Below are positions 23,875 to 33,938 of a stretch of DNA of 64,000 nucleotides, piece by piece. The notes beneath the pieces were generated by a model, which was not told where the DNA came from, searched no databases, and worked only from the letters and a program-made list of their open reading frames with translations. The DNA is taken from assembly GCF_009650215.1 (NCBI RefSeq), contig NZ_CP045851.1:3313001-3377000 (forward strand). Reading direction: 5' to 3'. Numbering within the stretch: position 1 is the stretch's first letter; every line of letters starts with the position of its first letter. Origin of the DNA: Actinomarinicola tropica. GTDB lineage: Bacteria > Actinomycetota > Acidimicrobiia > Acidimicrobiales > SKKL01. Position numbers and translations under genes: made by a program.

Positions 23875-24138
23875 TCAGCTCAGCTCGGAGGCGAGCAGCT
23901 GGCGGCGCTCGTTCTCGTTCAGCCCGCCCCAGATGCCGTGCGGCTCACGGATCGCGACCGCGTAGTCCAGGCACGGCTGGCGCACCGAGCAGCCGGCGCA
24001 GATGACCTTCGCCCGCGACTCGCGCTCCAGCTTCTCGTCCTTGCGTTCGAACTGCGGTGGCGGGAAGAACACGGCTGCCTGCGGCCCCCTGCACGCTGCC
24101 CTCACCTGCCACGATTCCTCGGTCCTCTGTGCGCTCAC
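23875..24138 (-). CDS. WhiB-family Fe-S transcription factor
   Basis: This protein has 87 residues with the four cluster Cys residues of WhiB proteins: AACRGPQ, then ICAGCSVRQPC giving C-x2-C-x5-C. The family turn motif GIWGG is followed by LNENERRQLL. WhiB proteins bind a 4Fe-4S cluster, contact the primary sigma factor and respond to redox or nitric oxide. The paralogue (WhiB1, 2, 4 and so on) cannot be fixed from sequence by eye. The position near two ArsA-like genes recalls mycobacterial whiB4, but the sequence is not an obvious WhiB4. The start is GTG with GAAGGGGG upstream. Confidence 0.95.
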   Translation of the reverse strand: MSAQRTEESWQVRAACRGPQAAVFFPPPQFERKDEKLERESRAKVICAGCSVRQPCLDYAVAIREPHGIWGGLNENERRQLLASELS

Positions 24139-24239
24139 GCTCAGAACCCCCTTCCGTGGCAGGCGACCCTATGCCCGGATGTCGGCTGAGACAAGGGTCA
24201 CTTTCGCGAGGCCGGCAGGAGCCTCTCGCGGCGATCGGT

Positions 24240-25544
24240 TCAGGCGTCGGGCACCGTGTGGGACCGGTCGCGGTGGTCCCGCGCCGCGCCCTCCTCGGGC
24301 TCGACCTCGAGGAGCAGGCCTTCGAGCGAGACCACGCGGACGCGCTCGCCGTCGGCGATCGGCGTGGCCCGGTTCGTCCGGGCTCGCCACGGCGCGCCGC
24401 GCACGACCACGACGCCGTCGGGGTCGACCGGCCCCCGTGCCAGCCCCGGCTCGCCGACCATCCACTCACGACCGATCGTCGGGGTGGAGAACCGCGTCCG
24501 CACCATCGCCGGCATGCCCGAGATGTAGGTCAGGACGATGCCGACGAACGCTGCGCCCAGCGTGACCCACGAGAGCGAGAGCCCGTCGTAGAACCACAGC
24601 GTGCCCACCGCGAACATCACGAACCCGATGCCGGTCCACACCCGTGGGATGCCCGTCTGGACGTCGACCGAGAAGGCGAGGAACGAGAGGATCACCAGCG
24701 CGACGGCCCACGGACGCACCGGGAGCACCCACAGCCCGTAGCAGGCGAGGACGAGCGAGCCGGCGCCCACGATGCCGGCGATGCCGATGCCGGCGGTGAA
24801 CAGCTCGAAGACGATGAGGGCGAGCCCGATCGCGAGCAGGAGGTACGCCACGGGCGGGCTGGCGACCGTGTGGAACAGCTGTCCCGTGAGGTCGAGCTCG
24901 CTGAAGCGCACGCCGGTGCGGGGCTCGAGCGCGGGCTCGCCGTCCTGGACGACCTGCTGGGTCTCGAAGCCGGGGAGCAGCAGCGCCAGCTCGCCGAGCG
25001 TCGGCGCCGGGCCGGTGGCGATGCCGAGCTCCTCCGCCCGCTCGGCGCCGATGGTGGTGCCGTCGAGCAGCCGCTCGTGCTCGCCGAAGAGGGGTCCGAG
25101 CTCGTCGGGGAGCACCGACTCGCCGGTGTCGCCGATGCGGGAGCCGACGGAGATGCCGATCGGGTCGGCCACCGACGCCAGCTGCGCCGCGCCACCGAGC
25201 GCCTGCGAGCCGGACGGGCCGATCCACACCGCCACGGGCACGTCGGCGTCGTGGATCCGGCGGGCCAGATCGGCCAGCTCGTCGTCGTCGATCACGGCAC
25301 CCGGGGAGTTCAGGTTGATGACGAGGTAGCGCGCCTCGTCCTGCTCGGCCTCGTCGATCGAGGTGCGGATGAACTCGGCGACGACGGGGTCGATGAGACC
25401 GCTGACCTCGATGACCGAGATGAAGCCCGGGTCGTCGGAGCCGCTGGAGCTGGGAGGGTCGGCGTCGTCCTGGCCCACCGCCGGCCCGGCGAGCAGGCCG
25501 AGGGCCAGCAGGGCGAGCAGGACGCCGCTGGTTAGTCTGCGCAC
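24240..25544 (-). CDS. NfeD-like membrane protein with degenerate ClpP-type protease domain
   Basis: The 434-residue protein has a signal peptide (residues 1-24, ending at AVGQ) and a ClpP-class domain at about 40-200 (SVIEVSGLIDPVVAEFI, YLVINLNSPGAVIDD). At least four membrane helices follow at about 240-365, then a C-terminal OB-fold-like NfeD domain. In active NfeD proteases the catalytic Ser sits in a motif like AASAG; here the aligned segment is GSQALGGAAQL, with Gly in place of Ser, so proteolysis is unlikely. NfeD proteins are usually paired with stomatins in membrane quality control, but no stomatin gene is adjacent. The gene is divergent from the arsA-like pair with only 27 bases between starts. 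Confidence 0.83.
   Translation of the reverse strand: MRRLTSGVLLALLALGLLAGPAVGQDDADPPSSSGSDDPGFISVIEVSGLIDPVVAEFIRTSIDEAEQDEARYLVINLNSPGAVIDDDELADLARRIHDADVPVAVWIGPSGSQALGGAAQLASVADPIGISVGSRIGDTGESVLPDELGPLFGEHERLLDGTTIGAERAEELGIATGPAPTLGELALLLPGFETQQVVQDGEPALEPRTGVRFSELDLTGQLFHTVASPPVAYLLLAIGLALIVFELFTAGIGIAGIVGAGSLVLACYGLWVLPVRPWAVALVILSFLAFSVDVQTGIPRVWTGIGFVMFAVGTLWFYDGLSLSWVTLGAAFVGIVLTYISGMPAMVRTRFSTPTIGREWMVGEPGLARGPVDPDGVVVVRGAPWRARTNRATPIADGERVRVVSLEGLLLEVEPEEGAARDHRDRSHTVPDA
25533..25538 (+). promoter_or_regulatory. -10 box TAGTCT for the arsA-like pair, inside the nfeD 5' end
   Basis: TAGTCT lies 33 bases before the GTG at 25572 and inside the first codons of the divergent nfeD-like gene. 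The resulting leader would contain the ribosome site GAAGGGGAG. Placement is tentative. Confidence 0.35.
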
Positions 25545-25571
25545 GAGGTCTCCGTCACGCGAAGGGGAGTA

Positions 25572-26564
25572 GTGGATCCTGCCCGGTTCTTCGCAGCATC
25601 TCGGCTCGCCATCGTTGCCGGGAAGGGCGGCGTCGGCAAAACGACCGTCAGCGCTGCGCTGGCGCGAGCCGCGGCTCGCGTCGGGCGACCCAGCCTCGTC
25701 GTCGAGGTGGAGGGCAAGAGCGGGCTCGCCACGGCCTTCGAACGACCCGAGCTGTCGTACGAGCCGAGCGAGATGTGGCCCCGCGGGGACCCGCCCGGCG
25801 CCGCTGCCGTGGACGCCCGTGCGCTCACCGCCGACGACGCGCTGCTCGAGTACCTCGCCGACCACGGGCTCGACCGCGTGTCCCGGCGTCTGGTGCGCAG
25901 CGGGGCGCTCGACGTCGTGGCCACCGCCGCGCCGGGCATCGAGGACATCCTGCTGCTCGGGAAGGTGAAGCAGATCGAGCGGGCGGAGTCCGAGCGCCTC
26001 GTCGTGCTCGACACGCCGGCGGCGGGCCACGCCGTGACCTTCCTCCGCTCGGCGCGGGGGTTGCTCGACGCCGTGAGCGCCGGACCGATCCGTGCCCAGG
26101 CCAGCGACGTCCTGGAGATGCTGACCGACCCCGCCCGCACACGGGTCCTCCTCGTGACGATCCCCGAGGAGACCCCGATCAACGAGCTCATCGAGACCGC
26201 CTACCGCCTCGAGGACGAGGTCGGGATCGCCCTCGGTCCGATCATCGTCAACGGCGTCGCACCCGAGCCGCCGTCGCTCCCGACCGATGCCCGCGCTGCG
26301 GCCGCTGCGGCCGGTGTCGAGCTCACCGAGGAGGAGGCCGACGCGCTCGACGCTGCCGCGTCGTTCCGGCACGAGCGCGCCGAGCTGCAGCGCGCCCAGC
26401 TCGCGCACCTCGGACGTGCGCTGCCGCTCCCGCAGATCCACCTGCCTGCCGCGTCGGCGGTCGAGCTCGGCCGCGGCGAGATCGACCGGTTGGCGCGCGC
26501 TCTCGTGGACGGGGTCGCCGCGCTCGCCGACACCGAGGTGACCGCCGGGGAGCGCGGGCAGTGA
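25572..26564 (+). CDS. ArsA/Get3-like ATPase, first of a tandem pair
   Basis: The protein has 330 residues. A deviant Walker A motif GKGGVGKTT with signature Lys lies at residues 17-25. Further family elements are SLVVEVEGKSG, the switch-like LVVLDTPAAGHAVTFLRS and PEETPINELIETA. Two adjacent ArsA-like genes occur in mycobacteria (Rv3679-Rv3680 type), where they form a Get3-like complex rather than an arsenite pump; no arsB or arsR lies here. The start is GTG behind GGGGAG. The stop overlaps the GTG of the partner gene (GTGA). Confidence 0.9.
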   Translation: MDPARFFAASRLAIVAGKGGVGKTTVSAALARAAARVGRPSLVVEVEGKSGLATAFERPELSYEPSEMWPRGDPPGAAAVDARALTADDALLEYLADHGLDRVSRRLVRSGALDVVATAAPGIEDILLLGKVKQIERAESERLVVLDTPAAGHAVTFLRSARGLLDAVSAGPIRAQASDVLEMLTDPARTRVLLVTIPEETPINELIETAYRLEDEVGIALGPIIVNGVAPEPPSLPTDARAAAAAAGVELTEEEADALDAAASFRHERAELQRAQLAHLGRALPLPQIHLPAASAVELGRGEIDRLARALVDGVAALADTEVTAGERGQ

Positions 26565-27646
26565 GCGGCACGACGTTCGCCGACGTCCTCGCCGGGGCCT
26601 CGGTGCTCATCTCCGCCGGCTCCGGGGGCGTGGGGAAGACGACGACCTCGGCGGCGATCGGCGTGGCCGCCGCACGGGAGGGCCGACGGGTCGTCGTCGT
26701 CACCATCGACCCGGCACGGCGGCTGGCCGACGCGCTCGGCATCGGTGGCGACGGCCTCGGCAACGAGCCGCAGCGGATCGACGGGCCGTGGTCGGGCGAG
26801 CTCTGGGCCGCCATGCTCGACACCCGCGCCACCTTCGACGACCTCGTCGCTCGCCACGCCGACCCCGACCAGGCCGAGGAGATCCTCGCCAACCGCTTCT
26901 ACCGCAACATCGCCGACTCGCTGTCGGGCACGCAGGAGTACATGGCGGCCGAGAAGCTGCACGCCCTCCACGTCGACCCCCGGTTCGACCTCGTCGTCGT
27001 CGACACCCCGCCGACGCGCAACGCCTTCGACTTCATCGAGGCCCCCCACACGCTCACCCGCTTCCTCGACCACCGGCTGTACCGGCTGCTGATGGCGCCG
27101 ACCAGCCGCGTCGGCCGCGCCGTCGGCGTGGCGACCTCCGCGTTCGTCCGGACGGTCTCGCGGGTCGTCGGCGCGGCCGTCGTCGAGGACGCCATCGGCT
27201 TCTTCCGCGCCTTCGAGGGCCTCGAGGACGGCTTCCGCCAGCGCGCCGCCGAGGTCGCCGACCTGTTCCGGGACGAGACCACGGCCTTCGTCCTCGTGAC
27301 GTCCTCGCGCCGCGAGTCGCTCGACGAGGCCGGTTGGTTCGCCGATCAGCTGGGCGGCCGCGGCATCGACGTCGCCGCCCTCGTCGTCAACCGCGTCCAG
27401 CCCCGTCCGGTCGAGGGATCGGTCGACCGCTACCGCGAGCTGACCCGCGACCATCCGGGCACCGACCTCGCGCGGCTCGCGGAGGTGCTCGTCGACCAGT
27501 GCGAGACGGCCGACGTGGAACGCAGTCGCCTGGCCACGCTCGCCCCCACGCTCCGCGAGGCACCGCTCGTGCTGGTGCCGATGCTCGGCACCGACGTGCA
27601 CGACCTCGACGGGCTCGTCGCGGTGGCTGACCTCGTCGTCGGCTGA
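26561..27646 (+). CDS. ArsA/Get3-like ATPase, second of a tandem pair
   Basis: The 361-residue protein has the P-loop GSGGVGKTTTSAAIG (residues 20-34), in which the signature Lys of the deviant Walker A motif is replaced by Ser21, while the first gene product keeps it. In ArsA/Get3 dimers the signature Lys acts across the interface, so the two proteins may form a heterodimer with asymmetric sites. Other motifs are VVVTIDPARRLADALG, LVVVDTPPTRNAFDF and a hydrophobic middle part. The start overlaps the stop of the first gene, so coupled translation and equal amounts are likely. Confidence 0.9.
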   Translation: MSGTTFADVLAGASVLISAGSGGVGKTTTSAAIGVAAAREGRRVVVVTIDPARRLADALGIGGDGLGNEPQRIDGPWSGELWAAMLDTRATFDDLVARHADPDQAEEILANRFYRNIADSLSGTQEYMAAEKLHALHVDPRFDLVVVDTPPTRNAFDFIEAPHTLTRFLDHRLYRLLMAPTSRVGRAVGVATSAFVRTVSRVVGAAVVEDAIGFFRAFEGLEDGFRQRAAEVADLFRDETTAFVLVTSSRRESLDEAGWFADQLGGRGIDVAALVVNRVQPRPVEGSVDRYRELTRDHPGTDLARLAEVLVDQCETADVERSRLATLAPTLREAPLVLVPMLGTDVHDLDGLVAVADLVVG

Positions 27647-27662
27647 GCCGCCGGGGCGGTAC

Positions 27663-28016
27663 CTAGGCGGAGGCGTCGCCCGACGCGGCCAGGGCGGCGA
27701 CCGCCTCGTCGAGCGTCTCGGTGACCGGCACGATGCGGTCGAACCCGGTCGTGTGCAGCAGGCGGGTGAGGGTGGGGCGGCTGCACGCCACCGCGACCTC
27801 GCCCCCCGCCTCGCGGGCACGCCGGATGCCCCCGATGAGGGCACCGAGCCCCGCGGAGTCCATGAACGGCACCTCGGACAGGTCGATCAGCAGCCGGCCG
27901 GCCGAGGCGAGGTCGCCGAGGGCTTCGCGGAACTGGCCCACGGTGTAGGCATCCAGCTCTCCGACGGGACGGCAGACGGTGTGGTCCGCGGTCTCCTCGA
28001 TCTGGATCTCGAGCAC
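27663..28016 (-). CDS. STAS-domain anti-sigma factor antagonist
   Basis: A single STAS domain fills this 117-residue protein. The phosphorylatable Ser is in VPFMDSAGLGALIGGIRRA, and GELDAYTVGQFREAL is the usual early helix. Such proteins (SpoIIAA/RsbV type) release a sigma factor by binding its kinase-type anti-sigma partner, or act in other partner-switching circuits. No anti-sigma kinase is encoded nearby. GTG at 28016 is preceded by GGGAG. It converges on the ArsA gene and is divergent from the receiver-domain gene, whose product might belong to the same signalling route. Confidence 0.9.
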   Translation of the reverse strand: MLEIQIEETADHTVCRPVGELDAYTVGQFREALGDLASAGRLLIDLSEVPFMDSAGLGALIGGIRRAREAGGEVAVACSRPTLTRLLHTTGFDRIVPVTETLDEAVAALAASGDASA

Positions 28017-28123
28017 TCGTGTCGTCTCCCTGGTCGTGGCTGATCGAGCCTTGTCGATCGTCGGCGGGCACGCAAGGAGCCCCCGACGACCTGCCCGGAT
28101 GGAGGCGGCGCGCGGGCGGCGGG

Positions 28124-28129
28124 TAGCGT
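28124..28129 (+). promoter_or_regulatory. -10 box TAGCGT (leaderless) for the receiver protein
   Basis: TAGCGT ends 7 bases before the GTG at 28137, which decides between that GTG and another GTG three codons upstream. Confidence 0.5.
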
Positions 28130-28136
28130 GGCGGCC

Positions 28137-28538
28137 GTGCCTCACGTCTTGCTCGCCACCGACGCCGACTGGATCCGCGACGACATCGACGCCGCGCTGA
28201 GCGACCCCGACACCACGGTGTCCCGGGTGCGCCGGGGCTCCGACGTCACCGGCGCCATCGCCCAGATCGGCCCCGACCTCGTCATCCTCGACCTCCAGAT
28301 CGGCAACATGGGCGGCATCGCGACGTGCCACGCCATCCGGCACGAGGAGGCCGCCGGCCGCCTCGATCCCGTCAAGGTGCTGCTGCTCCTCGACCGGGCG
28401 GACGACCGCTGGCTCGCCACGACGTCGGGAGCCGACGGCTGGATGGTGAAGCCGCTCGACACGTTCCGCGTCCGGCGGGCCGCCCGGGCGATCCTCGCCG
28501 GCGAACCCTGGGACGAGCACCCCGAGCCGGTCGGCTGA
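28137..28538 (+). CDS. Single-domain response regulator receiver protein
   Basis: This stand-alone receiver domain has 133 residues. The phosphorylated Asp is in LVILDLQIGNMGG and the conserved Lys is in GWMVKPLDTF. The Thr/Ser at the end of strand 4 is replaced by Asp (LLLLDRADD). There is no output domain, so it must act through a partner, possibly the divergent STAS protein. The start is set at the GTG 7 bases after the -10 box. A histidine kinase gene is not near. Confidence 0.85.
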   Translation: MPHVLLATDADWIRDDIDAALSDPDTTVSRVRRGSDVTGAIAQIGPDLVILDLQIGNMGGIATCHAIRHEEAAGRLDPVKVLLLLDRADDRWLATTSGADGWMVKPLDTFRVRRAARAILAGEPWDEHPEPVG

Positions 28539-28634
28539 CCCGTCCGCCGGGCGGGCGTCGCGACGCATCCGCCTTGGCCGACAGGGGTGATCGTCGGGTA
28601 GCCTTGCCAGTCCGTCGGGGAGATCCCGACGCAC

Positions 28635-28711
28635 CGGGTAGTAGCGCAGCTTGGCAGCGCGCCTCGTTCGGGACGAGGAGGTCGTGGGTTCAAATCCCGC
28701 CTACCCGACCA
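28635..28711 (+). tRNA. tRNA-Pro (anticodon CGG)
   Basis: A full cloverleaf can be drawn. The acceptor CGGGTAG (28635-28641) pairs with CTACCCG (28701-28707) and is followed by A and an encoded CCA (28709-28711). The D stem is GCGC with GCGC. The anticodon stem CCTCG/CGAGG closes the loop TTCGGGA, which presents CGG at 28669-28671. The T arm is GTGGG-TTCAAAT-CCCGC. It reads CCG proline codons, which are abundant in this genome. TAGCCT about 30 bases upstream may be its -10 box. Confidence 0.97.
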
Positions 28712-28737
28712 ACGTGATGTCGGCGGACATCGGTGAC

Positions 28738-28762
28738 GGACCGGCACCTTCGGGGCCGGTCC
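28738..28762 (+). terminator. UUCG-capped hairpin after tRNA-Pro
   Basis: GGACCGG (28738-28744) pairs with CCGGTCC (28756-28762), and inner CC/GG pairs close a TTCG tetraloop. It lies 26 bases after the tRNA and is a convincing intrinsic structure, though no T-run follows. Confidence 0.65.
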
Positions 28763-28849
28763 GCTGCGCGTCCGGGCGTGGTTCCGCCGTTTCCGGGCCG
28801 GCGGCGCGGGTAGCTGCGCTCGGCCACGCCGCCGAGACCGGGAGCCCCG

Positions 28850-29350
28850 ATGGCCGCCGACGACCGCCTGCCCGATCCCATGGACCGCGACGACCCGCCG
28901 CTCAGCCCGAGCCACGACCGGCCGGACGGGGTCGACGACGCCACCGTCGAGGCGACGGGGACGCTGAGCGAGGCCCACGAGTACCTCATCCGGGCCCGGG
29001 GCCACCTCTACTCGTTCCACCAGCTGATGGGGCGCGTCGACAAGCTCGTCGGCGAGGCCGCCGAGGGGCTGCGCGACGCCGGCCACGACGAGCTCTCGCA
29101 GTTCCTCGAGGACGAGGTCGTCGGTCGCAACGCCATCGACGGCCGATGGACGTTCCAGATCGTCGAGGAGTTCGACCTCTGCTACTACGAGCCGGTCACC
29201 GAGGCCGAGAGCCGCGTGCGGACCGAGCTGATGGGCGGGCGGCGGCACATCTTCGAGTCCGAGCTCAAGGACGGCCGCATCACGCCAGGTCGACGGGGCC
29301 ACGAACGACGGCCGCCGAGAGCGCACGATCCCCGCATCGAGACCGAGTAG
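28850..29350 (+). CDS. Conserved actinobacterial protein of unknown function
   Basis: The protein has 166 residues, with an acidic and Pro-rich first 35 and a helical core. The core segments AHEYLIRARGHLYSFHQLMG and WTFQIVEEFDLCYYEPV, then GRRHIFESELKD, look strongly constrained; as far as I recall, similar hypothetical proteins recur in actinobacteria. The His, Tyr and Glu content could make a ligand pocket, but no activity is known. The start is the ATG at 28850. It is followed after 37 bases by the MazG-like gene on the same strand, which has its own promoter-like box. Confidence 0.7.
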   Translation: MAADDRLPDPMDRDDPPLSPSHDRPDGVDDATVEATGTLSEAHEYLIRARGHLYSFHQLMGRVDKLVGEAAEGLRDAGHDELSQFLEDEVVGRNAIDGRWTFQIVEEFDLCYYEPVTEAESRVRTELMGGRRHIFESELKDGRITPGRRGHERRPPRAHDPRIETE

Positions 29351-29374
29351 GCCGGGACGGACGGATCGGGCGCC

Positions 29375-29380
29375 TAGCGT
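29375..29380 (+). promoter_or_regulatory. -10 box TAGCGT (leaderless) for the MazG-like gene
   Basis: TAGCGT ends 7 bases before the ATG at 29388; no Shine-Dalgarno lies between. Confidence 0.5.
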
Positions 29381-29387
29381 CCGGCGG

Positions 29388-29639
29388 ATGGAGATCGCCG
29401 AGTTCCAGGCCCTGATGGACCAGCTCTACGGCGCCGCCGACCGCGAGCGCGGCATGCCGTCGACGGTTGCGTGGCTGGCCGAGGAGGTCGGCGAGCTGGC
29501 CCAGGCGGTGCGCAAGGGGACGGCGGAGCAGCAGCTCCACGAGCTCGGGGACGTGCTGGCCTGGCTGGCATCGCTCGCGAACCAGCTGGGCCTGTCCCTC
29601 GAGGACGCCGCGCAGCGCTACGTCGACACCCCGCCGTAG
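29388..29639 (+). CDS. MazG-like nucleotide pyrophosphohydrolase
   Basis: This 83-residue protein is a single MazG-type four-helix domain. The metal-binding residues follow the EExxE...ExxD pattern: LAEEVGELAQAV, then HELGDVLAWLASLAN. Short MazG-like enzymes hydrolyse noncanonical or excess NTPs to NMP plus pyrophosphate and act as housecleaning enzymes. It is compact but complete for this class. It converges on asd, with only 4 bases between the stops. Confidence 0.9.
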   Translation: MEIAEFQALMDQLYGAADRERGMPSTVAWLAEEVGELAQAVRKGTAEQQLHELGDVLAWLASLANQLGLSLEDAAQRYVDTPP

Positions 29640-29643
29640 CGGG

Positions 29644-31963
<2,320 letters not shown>

Positions 31964-31971
31964 GGCGTCGG

Positions 31972-31977
31972 ACGCTA
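31972..31977 (-). promoter_or_regulatory. -10 box TAGCGT (leaderless) for lysC
   Basis: On the minus strand TAGCGT ends 8 bases before the GTG of lysC, with no ribosome site between. Confidence 0.5.
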
Positions 31978-32016
31978 GCAACCCGGCGGCGGGCCTCCTC
32001 CCGCCCCGGCGTCGGC

Positions 32017-32967
32017 TCAGGTCTCGTCGTCGGCGTAGGGGTCGAACGAGATCGCGGCGTCCAGCCGCTGGAACGCCACGAGCCACTGCTCGGGCTCTCC
32101 GTCGAGGCGGGCCCGGAGCCGCAGCGCCGCGCCGTCGCGCTCGAGGGCCTCGTCGGGGGCGTCGACCAGCTGCTCGGCGAGGACGCTCCGCTCGGCCAGG
32201 ACGCTCCGCAGGCCCTCCTCGGCGTCGGCGGCGATCTGCTCGTCGTCGAAGGCCCAGACCACGGCCAGGTCCCAGGCACCGTCCTCCTCCGCGGGGGCGA
32301 GACCCATGCCGATCCACGACCGCTCGGGCTCCGCGTCGACCTGACCGCGCACGAAGGAGAACGCGACGACGTCGCCGTCACGGTCCAGGGCGTCGTAGGC
32401 CTCGAGGAACCCGTCGGGCCCGGCCGGTGCGTCGCCGACGGGCTCGCGCAGGAGGGCGCGGTCGCTCACCAGGAGCTCCGAGTCGGCGGACAGCCGGAGG
32501 CCCTCCCCGAGCGCCGCGCCGCGCACCCGCTCGTCGTCGAACGCGCCCCGGAGGGCGAACTCGCTGGGGCTCCCCATCCAGCAGCGGACATCGGACGGGT
32601 CGTGGGGTAGCGACGCCTCGTCGAGCTCCATGAACTGGGCGACGGTGCGCCACACGACGGGATCGGGGCGCACCCCGGTCTCACGGGTCGAGTCGACCAG
32701 GGCGTCGAGGGACGTGTCCTCGTAGCCGAGCTCCCGGGCCGCCTCGAGGTCGGCCCCCTCGACGAAGGGGACGTCGTCGGGCACGCGCCCCACCAGGTCC
32801 TCGAGGCAGGCTGATCCGTCCTCGTCGTCGTCCTCGGAGGTGGCGACGAACCACACGGTCGCCCCGACGATGGCGAGGACGACGACCACGGCGACGACCA
32901 CCAGCCCGCCGCGTGGCGCCGCCGCAGACGACGGGGCGGGTTCGGGCGGTGGCGTGGGCTCGCTCAT
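32017..32967 (-). CDS. Membrane-anchored extracytoplasmic protein of unknown function
   Basis: The protein has 316 residues. A short Pro-rich cytoplasmic N-terminus is followed by one membrane helix at about 21-42 (GGLVVVAVVVVLAIVGATVW), an acidic spacer and a soluble domain of about 260 residues outside the cell. The domain is rich in Asp, Glu and Ala with two Cys residues (ACLEDLVG and VRCWMG). No catalytic motif is recognised. It starts 83 bases from the divergent cyclophilin gene, another membrane-anchored extracytoplasmic protein, so the pair may share an envelope role. Confidence 0.7.
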   Translation of the reverse strand: MSEPTPPPEPAPSSAAAPRGGLVVVAVVVVLAIVGATVWFVATSEDDDEDGSACLEDLVGRVPDDVPFVEGADLEAARELGYEDTSLDALVDSTRETGVRPDPVVWRTVAQFMELDEASLPHDPSDVRCWMGSPSEFALRGAFDDERVRGAALGEGLRLSADSELLVSDRALLREPVGDAPAGPDGFLEAYDALDRDGDVVAFSFVRGQVDAEPERSWIGMGLAPAEEDGAWDLAVVWAFDDEQIAADAEEGLRSVLAERSVLAEQLVDAPDEALERDGAALRLRARLDGEPEQWLVAFQRLDAAISFDPYADDET

Positions 32968-33036
32968 CGCCCCTTGCTAGTCGCGCGCGGGCGAAGGGGC
33001 GCGCCGGGCGCGTCCTGAGCGCGGTTCCGCCGTTGG

Positions 33037-33042
33037 TAGCGT
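33037..33042 (+). promoter_or_regulatory. -10 box TAGCGT (near-leaderless) for the cyclophilin gene
   Basis: TAGCGT ends 8 bases before the ATG at 33051, and no Shine-Dalgarno is seen. Confidence 0.5.
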
Positions 33043-33050
33043 TCCCGCTC

Positions 33051-33923
33051 ATGCCGAGCGACAAGCGCCAACGCCAGAAGGAGCGGGAGCGGGCTGCCCG
33101 CGAGGCCCAGGCCGCCGCCGAGCACCGGGCCAAGCAGCGCCGCACGTGGATCCAGCTGGGCGGCCTGGTCGTGCTCATCGTCGTGCTCGCCGCTCTCTAC
33201 AGCATCTTCGCCGGCGGCGACGACGACGACGGGGACGGGGCGGACACCGCGACCGACACCTCCGCCGAGACCTCCGACGAGGACGCCGCCACCGACCCCG
33301 ATGCCGAGCCGCTCCCCTGCCCGCCTGCCGAGGGCGTCGACGAGCCGGTCCTCGACTTCCCCGCGCCCCCGCCCGACTGCCTCGAGGAGGGCGCGAGCTA
33401 CGAGGCGGTCTTCGACACCACCGCCGGGGAGATCCGGGTGGCGCTCGACGTCGAGGAGACGCCGAACACGGCGAACAACTTCGCCTACCTCGCCCGCTAC
33501 GGCTACTACGACGGCACCGACCTGTTCCGCTCGAACACGGGGATCGAGATCCTCCAGGGCGGGTCGCCGCACACGAACAGCAGCTCCGACCCGGGCCCGG
33601 GCTACAACCTCGAGGACGAGGGCGACTTCAGGGTCGACGAGGTCACCGGCGAGCTGTCGGGGCCGTACACCTACGAGCCCGGCCAGCTGGTGATGGCCCG
33701 CACGCCGCTCCCCGACGGCGCCGGCGCCCAGTTCTTCTTCACCACCGGACCCGCCGCCTCGCAGCTCGACGGGACGGGCACCTACGTGGTGTTCGGGAAC
33801 GTCACCGAGGGGATGGACGTCCTCGAGGCGATCATGGCGACCCACGAGGACGGCGACCAGCCGGGCGAGGGCGCGCCGAACCCGGTGCCCGTCGTCAACT
33901 CGGTCCAGATCGTCCAGACCTGA
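33051..33923 (+). CDS. Membrane-anchored cyclophilin-type peptidyl-prolyl isomerase
   Basis: This 290-residue protein has a basic, Gln/Ala/Arg-rich cytoplasmic N-terminus (1-32), a membrane helix at 33-53 (WIQLGGLVVLIVVLAALYSIF), an acidic Asp-rich linker and a cyclophilin domain from about 120. In the domain are TPNTANNFAYLARYGYYDG, the catalytic Arg region DLFRSNTGIEILQGGSP and GAQFFFTTGPA. It should speed proline isomerisation in secreted proteins on the outer face of the membrane, as in related actinobacterial PPIases. The linker suggests a flexible tether. Confidence 0.9.
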   Translation: MPSDKRQRQKERERAAREAQAAAEHRAKQRRTWIQLGGLVVLIVVLAALYSIFAGGDDDDGDGADTATDTSAETSDEDAATDPDAEPLPCPPAEGVDEPVLDFPAPPPDCLEEGASYEAVFDTTAGEIRVALDVEETPNTANNFAYLARYGYYDGTDLFRSNTGIEILQGGSPHTNSSSDPGPGYNLEDEGDFRVDEVTGELSGPYTYEPGQLVMARTPLPDGAGAQFFFTTGPAASQLDGTGTYVVFGNVTEGMDVLEAIMATHEDGDQPGEGAPNPVPVVNSVQIVQT

Positions 33924-33938
33924 CCGCGCGCAGGCGCC

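Noticed and set aside
33664-33676. Further occurrence of the cassette core (CCTACGAGC) inside the cyclophilin gene
   Set aside because: It matches only 9 bases, has no repeat partner nearby and encodes the common Tyr-Glu codon pair; it shows that the core alone is not rare.
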